From positions 62,001 to 126,000 of the forward strand of contig NZ_JANLNW010000080.1 of assembly GCF_025465945.1 (NCBI RefSeq): a stretch of DNA of 64,000 bases, in the 5' to 3' direction. The notes beneath the pieces were generated by a model. The model saw only the letters and a list, made by a program, of their open reading frames with translations, made no database searches and had not been told where the DNA came from. Below, piece by piece: positions 18,700 to 27,789 of this stretch. Position 1 is the stretch's first letter. Each line of letters opens with the position of its first letter. A program made the position numbers and the translations under genes. This stretch comes from Pseudomonas sp. 6D_7.1_Bac1. Its GTDB lineage: Bacteria; Pseudomonadota; Gammaproteobacteria; Pseudomonadales; Pseudomonadaceae.

Positions 18700-20907
18700 A
18701 TGGCAACTGAATCGAAATGCCCGTTCAATCACGCCGCCGCGGGCGGTGGCCCGTCGAACCGCGACTGGTGGCCAAACCAACTCAATCTGAAGATCCTGCA
18801 CCAGCACTCGTCCCTGTCCGATCCCATGGACGAGGGCTTCAACTACGCTGAAGCGTTCAAAAAACTGGACTTTGCGGCGCTCAAGAAAGACCTGCATGCG
18901 CTGATGACCGATTCGCAAGACTGGTGGCCTGCGGACTTCGGTCACTATGGGCCGTTCTTTATTCGCATGGCCTGGCACGCCGCCGGCACGTACCGCACCG
19001 GTGACGGGCGTGGTGGTGCCGGCTCCGGTCAGCAACGCTTCGCGCCGCTCAACAGTTGGCCGGATAACGTCAGCCTCGACAAGGCGCGTCGACTGCTTTG
19101 GCCGATCAAGCAAAAGTATGGTCGTAACATCTCCTGGGCCGATCTGATCGTCCTCACCGGCAACGTCGCGCTGGAGTCCATGGGCTTCAAGACCTTTGGT
19201 TTTTCCGGAGGTCGCCCGGACGTCTGGGGGCCGGATGAGGACGTCTACTGGGGCTCCGAAAGCACGTGGCTGGGGGGCGATGTGCGCTACGGTAAAGAGG
19301 AGAGCCATGCCGTCCAGGATCGCAACCTGGAGAAACCGCTCGCCGCGGTGCAAATGGGCCTGATCTACGTGAATCCGGAAGGCCCGGAGGGCAACCCGGA
19401 CCCGGTCGCTGCTGCGGTGGATATCCGCGAAACGTTCGCTCGGATGGCGATGAATGACGAAGAAACCGTGGCATTGATCGCCGGCGGCCACGCCTTCGGC
19501 AAGACCCACGGCGCCGGGCCTGTGTCCAATGTGGGCGCCGAGCCCGAAGCCGCCGGCCTCGAAGAGCAGGGCCTGGGCTGGAAGAGCAGCTTCGGCACGG
19601 GCAAAGGTGGCGACACGATCGCCAGCGGCCTGGAAGTGACCTGGACCACGACACCCACGAAGTGGAGCAACAATTACCTGGAGAACTTGTTCGGCTTCGA
19701 GTGGGAACTGACCAAGAGCCCGGCGGGTGCGAACCAGTGGACGGCGAAAAGCGGTGCCGGCGCGGGCATCATTCCGGATGCTCACGACCCGTCCAGGCGG
19801 CGTAATCCAACCATGCTGACCACGGACCTGTCCCTGCGATTCGACCCGATCTATGAAAAGATTTCGCGGCGCTTCCTGGCGAATCCCGATCAGTTGGCCG
19901 ACGCGTTCGCCCGCGCCTGGTTCAAGCTGATCCACCGCGACATGGGGCCGCTCTCGCGCTACCTCGGACCGGAAATGCCCAACGAAAAACTCCTGTGGCA
20001 AGACCCCATCCCGGCGGTCGACCATGCCCTGGTCAACGACAGTGACATGGCCTCACTCAAGAGCAAGCTTCAGTCCTGTGGCCTGACAGTCTCGCAGCTT
20101 GTATCAACTGCCTGGGCGGCGGCTTCCACCTTCCGTGGCTCCGACAAGCGTGGTGGCGCCAACGGCGGGCGCCTGCGCCTGGCCCCGCAGAAGGACTGGC
20201 CGGCCAACCAGCCTGGGCAACTGGCGAGCGTGCTGGCGACCCTCGAGAAGATTCAGAGCGAGTTCAACAGCGCGCAGACTGGCGGCAAGAAGATCTCGCT
20301 GGCGGACCTGATCGTGCTGGCCGGTAGCGCTGGCGTCGAACAGGCGGCGAAAAATGCCGGTCACACCATAACGGTGCCTTTCACGCCAGGACGCATGGAC
20401 GCGAGCCAGGAACAGACGGATGTCGAGTCTTTCGGGTTTCTCGAACCCATCGCCGATGGCTTCCGTAACTACCTCAAGACCCGTTACCGCGTACCGGCCG
20501 AGGCATTACTGATCGACAAGGCGCAACTACTGACACTGACTGCGCCAGAAATGACGGTGCTCATTGGCGGCCTGCGCGTGCTCAATACCAACGTCGGACA
20601 AACCCGGCACGGGGTCTTCACCAAGCGACCTGAAGCGTTGACCAACGACTTCTTCACCAACCTGCTCGACATGGGCGTGGAATGGAAGCCGGTCTCGGAC
20701 GCCAATGAAGAGTTTGAAGGACACGATCGCAAAACCGGCGACCTCAAATGGACAGGCACTCGTGTTGATCTCGTCTTCGGCTCGAATGCGCAGTTGAGGG
20801 CGTTGGCTGAGGTCTATGCAAGCAGCGACGCGCAGGAGAAGTTCGTGAAAGACTTCGTAGCGGCCTGGACAAAAGTGATGAACCTTGACCGCTTCGATCT
20901 AAGGTGA
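18700..20907 (+). CDS. katG: Bifunctional catalase-peroxidase
   Basis: A 735-aa haem enzyme that removes hydrogen peroxide by catalase and peroxidase cycles. The distal triad is visible in RMAWHAAGTY (R89, W92, H93); the Tyr and Met that join the distal Trp in the catalase-specific adduct are in MGLIYVNPEG and ARMAMNDEE; the proximal histidine is in AGGHAFGKTHGA. The C-terminal half repeats the fold without haem, as in all KatG proteins. There is no signal peptide, so it is cytoplasmic. I prefer the ATG at 18700 (MATESKCPFN, matching common KatG N termini); in-frame starts at 18673 and 18643 are possible. Confidence 0.96.
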   Translation: MATESKCPFNHAAAGGGPSNRDWWPNQLNLKILHQHSSLSDPMDEGFNYAEAFKKLDFAALKKDLHALMTDSQDWWPADFGHYGPFFIRMAWHAAGTYRTGDGRGGAGSGQQRFAPLNSWPDNVSLDKARRLLWPIKQKYGRNISWADLIVLTGNVALESMGFKTFGFSGGRPDVWGPDEDVYWGSESTWLGGDVRYGKEESHAVQDRNLEKPLAAVQMGLIYVNPEGPEGNPDPVAAAVDIRETFARMAMNDEETVALIAGGHAFGKTHGAGPVSNVGAEPEAAGLEEQGLGWKSSFGTGKGGDTIASGLEVTWTTTPTKWSNNYLENLFGFEWELTKSPAGANQWTAKSGAGAGIIPDAHDPSRRRNPTMLTTDLSLRFDPIYEKISRRFLANPDQLADAFARAWFKLIHRDMGPLSRYLGPEMPNEKLLWQDPIPAVDHALVNDSDMASLKSKLQSCGLTVSQLVSTAWAAASTFRGSDKRGGANGGRLRLAPQKDWPANQPGQLASVLATLEKIQSEFNSAQTGGKKISLADLIVLAGSAGVEQAAKNAGHTITVPFTPGRMDASQEQTDVESFGFLEPIADGFRNYLKTRYRVPAEALLIDKAQLLTLTAPEMTVLIGGLRVLNTNVGQTRHGVFTKRPEALTNDFFTNLLDMGVEWKPVSDANEEFEGHDRKTGDLKWTGTRVDLVFGSNAQLRALAEVYASSDAQEKFVKDFVAAWTKVMNLDRFDLR

Positions 20908-21069
20908 GGCGAACGTTGGACCTGGTCCTGAAGTGGGCCACCTCGACCTGATCGCTCAGGTTGGGGAGGCTCCAGGGAGGTTGCCAAGAGTAGATGCGTC
21001 CTATTCCATTACGTGGAGTATCGTTCAACGTTCCGGTTCAGCGGCAGCGCCATCCACTGCAACCGGTTG

Positions 21070-21738
21070 TCAGGCGTCATTGTGCCCTTGGCGCCGGAGT
21101 ACAACATGGGTGGCTTTCTGCGACGCAACGAACTGAACGCATTCGTATCCTAGAGCGCGCATGTCAATCCCCTCGAACAGTCGCTCCCCCACGCCCAGCA
21201 GGACCGGCGAGATAGCGACGTGCAGCTCATCGATGAGGCCCGAACGAAGATATTGCTGGATAGTGTCAGGTCCGCCGCCAATGCGCACATCCATTCCGTT
21301 GGCTGCATCGCGCGCCTGCTCAAGCGCCTCGTGAATACCGCCGGTGACGAAGTAGAATGTCGTTCCGCCTTCCATCTGGATGGGCGCGCGCGCGTGATGA
21401 GTCAAGATGAAAGTTGGAACGTGATAGGGTGGGTTGTCCCCCCACCAGCCTTTCCAGTTCATGTCGGGCCAGGAACCGCGAATCGGTCCGAACATGTTTC
21501 TTCCGAGAATCCAGGCGCCAACATTGTTGAAGCCCCGCGCAGCGAAGTCGTCATCGATCCCCGTTGTACCACCGTCGGTGCCAAATAGGGCCCGTTGGAA
21601 CGTGCGTGTTGGGACTAACCACGGGTGCAAATCTGTCCCGCCCACGCCGAGCGGATTACTCATGTCCTGATTCGGACCAGCTCCGTATCCGTCAAGCGAG
21701 ATAGTAAAGCCCTCAACTCGGACGCGTGTCATTTTCAT
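21070..21738 (-). CDS. Dihydrofolate reductase-like/RibD C-terminal domain protein
   Basis: A 222-aa protein of the RibD_C/DHFR-like superfamily: TRVRVEGFTISLDGYGAG at the N terminus, AWILGRNMFGPIRGSW in the middle, then FYFVTGGIHEALEQA and IDELHVAISPVLLG. These proteins bind NADPH and reduce pteridine- or pyrimidine-like substrates, but most stand-alone members have no known substrate. GGAAGG precedes the ATG at 21738. Base composition is lower in GC than in neighbouring genes, which suggests transfer. Confidence 0.8.
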   Translation of the reverse strand: MKMTRVRVEGFTISLDGYGAGPNQDMSNPLGVGGTDLHPWLVPTRTFQRALFGTDGGTTGIDDDFAARGFNNVGAWILGRNMFGPIRGSWPDMNWKGWWGDNPPYHVPTFILTHHARAPIQMEGGTTFYFVTGGIHEALEQARDAANGMDVRIGGGPDTIQQYLRSGLIDELHVAISPVLLGVGERLFEGIDMRALGYECVQFVASQKATHVVLRRQGHNDA

Positions 21739-22116
21739 GCCTTCCTTTCGATTGACGCCTGACTATCTATTTCGACAGCAATTCTGCTGTATGACTCCGG
21801 CCGCTTCTGTATAGCAGTCCGCAGAAAAATTCACGGAGAACGGCTCCCAGCTTGGTTTTGCATGAGTCTCATGCCATTTTTCACCCTACTGAATTGGGAT
21901 GAAAAGCAGCTGGCCCCCGCAATAGGGCATAAGCATAGTTGAGAAGGGCCTGGATGGCAGTAGAGCACGCGGGCGCGACCGTCCGATCATGGGTTCAGAG
22001 TGTGTAAAAAAAACGCCTCCGCGAACCCTTTTTATACACTCTGGACCCATTGCTGCCGGTCGCATCACCAAGAAGCCGACATTCAATACTCACGTCCACC
22101 TTACCCTGCGTCCCAT
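21739..22116. other. Intergenic region with a mini inverted-repeat element
   Basis: No gene is visible in these 378 bp. The notable content is the inverted repeat at 21990-22049 and a generally AT-richer composition than the flanking genes. Confidence 0.6.
21990..22049. repeat. 60-bp inverted-repeat mini-element
   Basis: A 21-nt left arm (21990-22010, starting TGGGTTCAGAGTGTG) matches the complement of the right arm (22029-22049) at 19 of 21 positions, around an 18-nt centre. The GAGTGTGTAAAAA ends resemble terminal repeats of some DDE transposons, so this may be a tiny non-autonomous element or the fused ends of a deleted insertion sequence. A hairpin terminator is the alternative. Confidence 0.5.
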
Positions 22117-22500
22117 CTACCCGCCGCTCCCATAAGGTCGAGTAATGACCTCAAGGAGATGACCGTCGGGGTCCTCGAAATACACCCCGCGGCCACCGTC
22201 GTTCCGGTTGATTTCTCCCGTCCGGTGCTTGCCAGGGTCTGCCCAATACGGCAGCCCTCGATCGTTGATGCGGGCGAAGGTTTGATCGAAGTCGTCTTCG
22301 CCTATCAAGAAGGCATAATGCTGGGAGGAAATGTTGCCTTCGTTCTCGTAGAAGTCGAGTGAAACGTTGTTGTTGAGTTGAACGACCAGCATGGGTCCGA
22401 ATCGGATGGCGGATGGCAGGCCCAGAACGTCCGTGAAGAATGTTGCTGATTTCTGCTTGTCGCGGCACCAGACGATAGTATGGTTTAGCTGCACGCTCAC
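22117..22500 (-). CDS. VOC-family (glyoxalase/bleomycin-resistance fold) protein
   Basis: A 127-aa protein of the vicinal oxygen chelate superfamily with LNHTIVWCRDKQKSATFF at the N terminus and the C-terminal GVYFEDPDGHLLEVITRPYG, where the final acidic residue is a usual metal ligand and the His in LNHTIVW is the first ligand. I use the GTG at 22500 because a full AAGGAGG site lies 6 nt upstream; the longer open frame has no such site. The reaction cannot be predicted. It lies 19 bp downstream of the FMN-reductase gene and is probably cotranscribed. Confidence 0.82.
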   Translation of the reverse strand: MSVQLNHTIVWCRDKQKSATFFTDVLGLPSAIRFGPMLVVQLNNNVSLDFYENEGNISSQHYAFLIGEDDFDQTFARINDRGLPYWADPGKHRTGEINRNDGGRGVYFEDPDGHLLEVITRPYGSGG

Positions 22501-22519
22501 GTTGCGCCTCCTTCTTAGC

Positions 22520-23128
22520 CTAATGTTCCCTCGCGCTCTTGAGCGCCTTGGTCCACCACGCGATGTCGTCGAGCAACTCGTTGGCGGCCCGCGCCAGGTG
22601 CGGAAAATCATCGAAACTCTTGCCCTGTTGCCAAATGCCCAGGAACTCCACCATGCCGATGTGAACGGCATGGCGCACGGGCGCCATCTGCAACTCGATG
22701 GTGGTCAGCCGAAGCTGCTCGACCGCGCGTGCCGCGCCGACTCCGCCGTAGCCGACGAAGCCGATCGGCTTGCGGATGAATTCCTTGTACGCATAGTCGA
22801 ACGCGTTCTTCAGCACCGCGCTCGGTCCGTGGTTGTACTCGGGCGTGACCACGATCAGGCCATCCAGCGTAGCAAGCTTGTCGGCCCAGCGCTGCGCGGC
22901 CTCGTTCTTCGCCGCCCCCCAGGCCGGCGACATCGGCTCGTTGAAGAAGGGCAGCGGGTGATCGCGCAAGTCGATCAGTTCGAAGGCGAGATCGGCGCGT
23001 TGCCTGGCGATCTCGTGGATCCAGAGCGCGGGCTTTTCGCCGAAGCGGCCTTCGCGTGTCGAGCCGATGACGATGCCGATCCGAGGTTGTTGCTGTGGGG
23101 GCATGGTGATTGAGGAAGAGTTGGTCAT
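22520..23128 (-). CDS. NAD(P)H-dependent FMN reductase family protein
   Basis: A 202-aa flavodoxin-like reductase. The phosphate loop GSTREGRFGEKPALW near 21-35 and the flavin-contacting TPEYNHGPSAVLKNAFDY near 94-111 define the family, which includes chromate, azo-dye and quinone reductases. A ribosome site (AAGGAG) lies 10 nt before the ATG at 23128. The divergent LysR gene at 23272 shares its 143-bp upstream region and is the likely regulator. Confidence 0.87.
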   Translation of the reverse strand: MTNSSSITMPPQQQPRIGIVIGSTREGRFGEKPALWIHEIARQRADLAFELIDLRDHPLPFFNEPMSPAWGAAKNEAAQRWADKLATLDGLIVVTPEYNHGPSAVLKNAFDYAYKEFIRKPIGFVGYGGVGAARAVEQLRLTTIELQMAPVRHAVHIGMVEFLGIWQQGKSFDDFPHLARAANELLDDIAWWTKALKSAREH

Positions 23129-23271
23129 GGCAAGTCGATCTCCTTGCAAAGCCCGCTGTTCGGAGTTGGGAGCCTCGCGGCTCGATAGCTGAACAATAGG
23201 GTTGGGCCGATTGATTGACTAGCCGGTACAATTGGATTGCACTCGTCCACCCACACTAGGAATGGCCGGCC

Positions 23272-24198
23272 ATGCTCGACCTCAATGATATCGCCATGTT
23301 TGTGCAGGTGGTGCGCAGCGGCAGCTTTGCAGAAGCGGCGCGGCGGCTGGGCTTGCCGCCCAATACCGTGAGTCGCCGCGTCCAGCAACTCGAAGCGCAT
23401 CTCGGCACGCGGCTGCTGCAACGTTCTACCCGCAAGCTCACGCTCACAAGTGCTGGCCAAGGCTTTCATGAGCGTTGCGCGGGAGCGGTCGACGGCCTGC
23501 TCGAAGCGGGGCAGGAGTTGATGACGGGCAGCAGCGAGCCCAGTGGCCTGGTGCGCGTGGCGGCGCCAGCCGACTTCTTCGACTTCTTTTCGATGGAGTG
23601 GGTGACCGAGTTTCTGGCCGCGCATCCGCGCGTGCGGCTCGACTTCGTGCTCAGCGATGCAAAGGCCGACTTGATCGCGGAACAGATCGACGTCGCCTTT
23701 CGCGGTGGGGCCTTGCGCGACTCAGGCTATGTCGGCCGTCAGATCCTCGACCCCCGCAGCGCCGGGATGGTGGCAAGCCCTTCCTACATCGCCGCGCGCG
23801 GCTCACCCCGCACGCTGCAGGACCTGGTGAGCCACGACTGTGTGATCTCCGCGCATCCCAGTGGTCACGCCACATGGCGTTTGGTCGGCCCGAATGGTGA
23901 GGAAGAAGTGCAAGTCGCCGGGCGCTTCAGCGGCAATACCGCGCAGGCACTGCGCAAGGCCACCCTGGCCGGACTCGGCATCGCGCTGCTGCCGCCCGTG
24001 ATGGCAAAGCTCGACGTTCAGGCCGGTGTGCTCGTCCCGGTGCTGCCTCAATACCAGCCCACCGGCTACGGCATGAGCGTGCTGTATCCGAGCCGCCGAC
24101 ACCTGCCGCTCGCGGTATCGGCGTTCATCGGGTTAGTGATCCAGAAGATGAATGCGGTAGACGCGCCGGAAGAGCATCGAGCTGTGCGGCATCGATAG
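23272..24198 (+). CDS. LysR-family regulator (CrgA-like)
   Basis: A 308-aa LysR-type regulator. The N terminus MLDLNDIAMFVQVVRSGSF and the helix LPPNTVSRRVQQLEAHLGTR form the DNA-binding domain; the effector domain follows from about residue 90. The subgroup is the one often found divergent from quinone or FMN reductases. It has AGGA 8 nt before the ATG and is divergent from the FMN-reductase/VOC pair. Confidence 0.87.
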   Translation: MLDLNDIAMFVQVVRSGSFAEAARRLGLPPNTVSRRVQQLEAHLGTRLLQRSTRKLTLTSAGQGFHERCAGAVDGLLEAGQELMTGSSEPSGLVRVAAPADFFDFFSMEWVTEFLAAHPRVRLDFVLSDAKADLIAEQIDVAFRGGALRDSGYVGRQILDPRSAGMVASPSYIAARGSPRTLQDLVSHDCVISAHPSGHATWRLVGPNGEEEVQVAGRFSGNTAQALRKATLAGLGIALLPPVMAKLDVQAGVLVPVLPQYQPTGYGMSVLYPSRRHLPLAVSAFIGLVIQKMNAVDAPEEHRAVRHR

Positions 24199-24521
24199 CG
24201 AGTGGCGGCTGGGCCTCTACGCCTGCATCACCACTACTCGCAGACGACCGGCGCACCTTCGTGGGTAGATCACCCAACGTTACCTGGCTGGTACCAGCCG
24301 ACTCCTGCGCGCGCTCCTTTCGACACTGAAGAAGCCCTTCAGATGTGTCTGCAAAACCAGCAGCAATTTTCCTCCTTCACCGTCCGCAGCCCGCTCTGCA
24401 AGCCAGAACAGCGCTTGAAAAGCCCAAGCCAACTCATCGCGTTCAATAATTTGCACGATCCTTGCAGAATAATTTACAAGCACCTTAATCTGTAACCCTT
24501 CTACCCGCGGAGTCGTTGAAC
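24199..24521. other. Intergenic region upstream of the chemoreceptor gene
   Basis: These 323 bp show no convincing gene or repeat. The last 80 bp are AT-rich and probably carry the promoter of the chemoreceptor gene. Confidence 0.5.
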
Positions 24522-26480
24522 ATGCCGTTACGCTTGAAGTTAGCCCTAAGCTACCTGCTGATCGGCTTGATCCCGGTTCTGGGCATGGCCTTTACGGTCT
24601 ATCAACAAGCCAGTACCGCGCTGCGCGAGCAGACGCTGAACGCCCTCGAGGCGGTTGCCCATATCAAACAGCAGCAATTGCTGGATAACTGGCAGGAGCG
24701 GCGCAACCAGATCAGCACCCTGGCCAGTAACCTGAGCAACAGCTATCAGGGGCTGGACGACAGTGCGCTGATCAGCACCGCCCACTACGACCGCCCGGTC
24801 TTTCAAAACTTCATCAGCACCTTTGGTTACCGCGAGCTGAAACTGATCATGCCCGATGGCACCGTCATGCTCAGTCTGCAGGGCGGCAGTGACGACCAGC
24901 ACAATCTCAGCGAAGACAGCCTGCGCGATACCTCGCTGGCGCGTCTGGTCAAGCAAAGCCGCGATAGCGGCAAACTGTTGATCAGCGACCTGCAGTACAA
25001 CCCGCTGAGCAAGGAGCCGACCCAGTATCTGGCCGCCCCCGTCATGTCGAACGGTACGCTGGAAATGACCCTGGTGCTGGAGTTACCCATTGCCCCGCTC
25101 AACAACGTGATGCAAACCCGCCAGGGCCTGGGTGAAAAAGGTGAAACCTACCTGGTCGGCAGCGATGCCGGCCTGCGTTCGGACTCGGCACGTTTCCCTG
25201 AACGCCAGGTCAACCGCGGCCTCAATGCGCAAGTCGGCCTCACTGGCAGTGCTGTCAGTAACGCACTGGCGGGCCAACAGGGGCGCATCGCCGAACCGGG
25301 GCTGGACGGCAATAGTGCGCTGAAAGTGTTTGTCCCCGTCGCCTTCGATGACAACCACTGGGCCTTGATTGCCGAAATGGATCAGGCCCAGGCGTTTGCC
25401 CCGGTGCGTCAACTGATGTGGCAAGTCTTGCTGCTTGGTTTGCTGACTGTCGCCGCCGTTGCCATCGCCACCTGGCTGGTCAGCCGCAGTGTGATGCGCC
25501 CGCTGGGCGGTGAACCGAGCAATATGACCGTACTGGCCCGGCGCTTGGCCGCAGGCGAGCTGAACCTGCCGAGCGAGCAACGACAACAGGCCGGCTTGAT
25601 GCTGGCCCTGCATGAAATGGCCCAGGCCTGGCGCGATGTGATTGAACGTCTGCGCCAATCCAGCCAGGACGTCGGTCAGGCCAGCAGCGACATTCTGAGC
25701 GCCGCCGGGCAAACCAGCGAACGCCTCGACCTGCAGCAAGAGTCGCTGGAAATGGTCGTCAGCGCCGTCGAGCAAATGTCCTGCACCGTGCAAGAGATCG
25801 CCCGCAACGCCGCCGACAGTGCACACGGCAGCACCGCCGCGCGGGGTGCCTTTGGCGAGATGCAAGGTACCTTGCAACAGATGATCGGCCAGCAGGGACG
25901 CTTGCTCAATGACATCGGCCGGGCCGGCAGAGTGGTCGATACCCTGACCAGCGACGCCCTGAAAATCGGCAGCGTGCTTGCGGTGATCCGCGGCATTGCC
26001 GAGCAAACCAATCTGTTGGCACTCAACGCCGCTATCGAAGCCGCGCGCGCCGGTGAACAGGGCCGTGGCTTTGCTGTGGTCGCCGACGAGGTGCGCAACC
26101 TTGCCCAACGCACCAGCAGCGCCACCGAAGAAATCGTCGCCATCACCAACACCTTGCAAGGCTCTTCCACCGAAGCCCTGCAGGCGATGCAGGCTTCGGC
26201 CGAACAAGCACAGACGCTGGAACGTGAAACCCAGGTCGTGCTGTCCTCGCTCAGCCAGTTAGACAACTCCCTGCAAGGCGTGCACGCCCTTGCTGTGCAG
26301 ATCGCCGTTGCCGCGAACGAACAGGCCGGAACCACGCAGGAAGTGAATCAGCACATGCACCGCCTGCACGACATGACCCGTGACAACCGACGGAATGCGG
26401 CGCATACCCGCAGCAGCGGCGAGCACTTGCAGCAAGTGGCCAACAACCAGCAAGCCCTGGTGCTGCGCTTTCGCTTATAG
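24522..26480 (+). CDS. Methyl-accepting chemotaxis protein
   Basis: A 652-aa chemoreceptor. A first membrane segment at about 8-28 (ALSYLLIGLIPVLGMAF) is followed by a periplasmic sensor domain of about 270 residues of the double-Cache type, a second membrane segment near 303-325 (LLGLLTVAAVAIATWLV), a short HAMP region and a cytoplasmic coiled coil. The signalling tip is the conserved IAEQTNLLALNAAIEAARAG. The ligand is unknown; double-Cache receptors in Pseudomonas commonly bind amino acids, organic acids or polyamines, which fits the polyamine and amidohydrolase genes downstream. The ATG at 24522 is preferred over a TTG at 24516 because GGAG lies 9 nt upstream. Confidence 0.92.
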   Translation: MPLRLKLALSYLLIGLIPVLGMAFTVYQQASTALREQTLNALEAVAHIKQQQLLDNWQERRNQISTLASNLSNSYQGLDDSALISTAHYDRPVFQNFISTFGYRELKLIMPDGTVMLSLQGGSDDQHNLSEDSLRDTSLARLVKQSRDSGKLLISDLQYNPLSKEPTQYLAAPVMSNGTLEMTLVLELPIAPLNNVMQTRQGLGEKGETYLVGSDAGLRSDSARFPERQVNRGLNAQVGLTGSAVSNALAGQQGRIAEPGLDGNSALKVFVPVAFDDNHWALIAEMDQAQAFAPVRQLMWQVLLLGLLTVAAVAIATWLVSRSVMRPLGGEPSNMTVLARRLAAGELNLPSEQRQQAGLMLALHEMAQAWRDVIERLRQSSQDVGQASSDILSAAGQTSERLDLQQESLEMVVSAVEQMSCTVQEIARNAADSAHGSTAARGAFGEMQGTLQQMIGQQGRLLNDIGRAGRVVDTLTSDALKIGSVLAVIRGIAEQTNLLALNAAIEAARAGEQGRGFAVVADEVRNLAQRTSSATEEIVAITNTLQGSSTEALQAMQASAEQAQTLERETQVVLSSLSQLDNSLQGVHALAVQIAVAANEQAGTTQEVNQHMHRLHDMTRDNRRNAAHTRSSGEHLQQVANNQQALVLRFRL

Positions 26481-26608
26481 CCGCCGGCGGGCCGGGAATG
26501 CCCCTCGCTATACCGCAGCCACATAAGCTTCCAGCGCGGGCTGGACGCGATTGCTCGGCCTATGGCAGGGTCGAAACGACAGGCCATGCAGCAGTAGGGA
26601 TCGGAACG

Positions 26609-27631
26609 ATGGAGGAGGGTGATGAGTTCGGCGCCAAGGCGTCGATGGCAACGCTCAAAGCGTTCAATCTTTGCGTGTTACACCTGGGTCGTCTTGCTCG
26701 AGAGCGTGGCGCATCCCAATTCATTGCAGACGGTCTGCAGACATTTCGCCAACTGGTGCCTTTCGCTTCGGCATGGTGGGGCGAGATGTCCAACTCAGAC
26801 GCAAAGGTTGCACCGCAAAGTTGGATGCACGGGCGCATCAATCTACCTGAATCGTTTGCCGCCGAATGGAGCAAGACGGCGGGCAGCGACAGTTTCGCTC
26901 ATGACACGTTGAATCAACCCGGTGAGGTTGTACGTGACAGTGGTTTCACCGATCCCAACGAGGAGGTGAACGCGTTCGCCCGGCGTCACGACCTCTATCA
27001 CTTGATGTGCATCACCTTCGAGTTGCCCGAAAGTGGCCTGATGTTCTTTGTCTGTCTCTACCGTGGCATTGATGCACCGGCGTTCAACGAGACTGAGGAC
27101 AGTTTGTTTTCGGCCTTCTGCGACCACCTGTTGCAGTTGTGGCGATTTCAGGTGCAAGACATGATCCGGTTTGACACGGACAACGGCGCGACAGACTTCG
27201 GCGTCGCGCGCATGGACGGCAGTCTGCTTTACGTGGGGGCACAGCTGTGCGCAGCCATTGCGCGCGAGTTGCCCGGGTGGAATGGTTCGATGCTTCCAGC
27301 AGAAGTGATCGTGCAACTGCAAAAGGCGCCCTGCGTAATGCGCCTGGGCCGCTGTGCACTGACACTGAGTCCCAGCGCAGGGCATGTCATCCTGTCACTC
27401 GAGGCGCAGTCACGCGGGGCGGCGCTTGCACCACGCGAGCGGACGGCAGCCATGCTCTTCGCCGCTGGCCATTCCTACAAAGAGATTGCCAAAATCCTGG
27501 TATTGAGTCCTGCGACAGTACGCACCTACCTGCGCAACTGCTACGTGCAGCTCGGCGTCAAAAGCAAGGTGGAATTAGGTTCTGTCCTGCGCTCGTCGAC
27601 CCCACTTGCGGATGCTACGCGCCGCACTTAA
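26609..27631 (+). CDS. LuxR-type HTH regulator
   Basis: A 340-aa regulator with a C-terminal LuxR/NarL helix-turn-helix at about residues 270-330 (LAPRERTAAMLFAAGHSYKE, then the ATVRTYLRNCYVQLGVKSK recognition region). The N-terminal 250 residues are not a response-regulator receiver or an acyl-homoserine-lactone domain that I can recognise and may be a GAF-like sensor. It lies 158 bp upstream of the two-amidohydrolase operon and in the same direction, so it is the likely regulator of that operon. The ATG at 26609 is the best start; a second ATG at 26645 is possible. Confidence 0.8.
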   Translation: MEEGDEFGAKASMATLKAFNLCVLHLGRLARERGASQFIADGLQTFRQLVPFASAWWGEMSNSDAKVAPQSWMHGRINLPESFAAEWSKTAGSDSFAHDTLNQPGEVVRDSGFTDPNEEVNAFARRHDLYHLMCITFELPESGLMFFVCLYRGIDAPAFNETEDSLFSAFCDHLLQLWRFQVQDMIRFDTDNGATDFGVARMDGSLLYVGAQLCAAIARELPGWNGSMLPAEVIVQLQKAPCVMRLGRCALTLSPSAGHVILSLEAQSRGAALAPRERTAAMLFAAGHSYKEIAKILVLSPATVRTYLRNCYVQLGVKSKVELGSVLRSSTPLADATRRT

Positions 27632-27789
27632 GTCCACGTACCCGTGTTTCCAACTAATTGCCTTACCCCTCCTCATTTGTAGAGGTCCAAACGACTGCTG
27701 CGCTCTATAGGGTATGCCCTGCATATCACGGGGTTGCACGGCAGTCTGTGCGGGCCATTTCCACAACTATAAAAATAGAGGTGAGGCAT

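Noticed and set aside
18694..20025. Long minus-strand open frame (443 codons) opposite katG
   Set aside because: It is antisense to a fully motif-supported catalase-peroxidase, has no ribosome site and shows no recognisable domain; it is a by-product of high GC codon bias.
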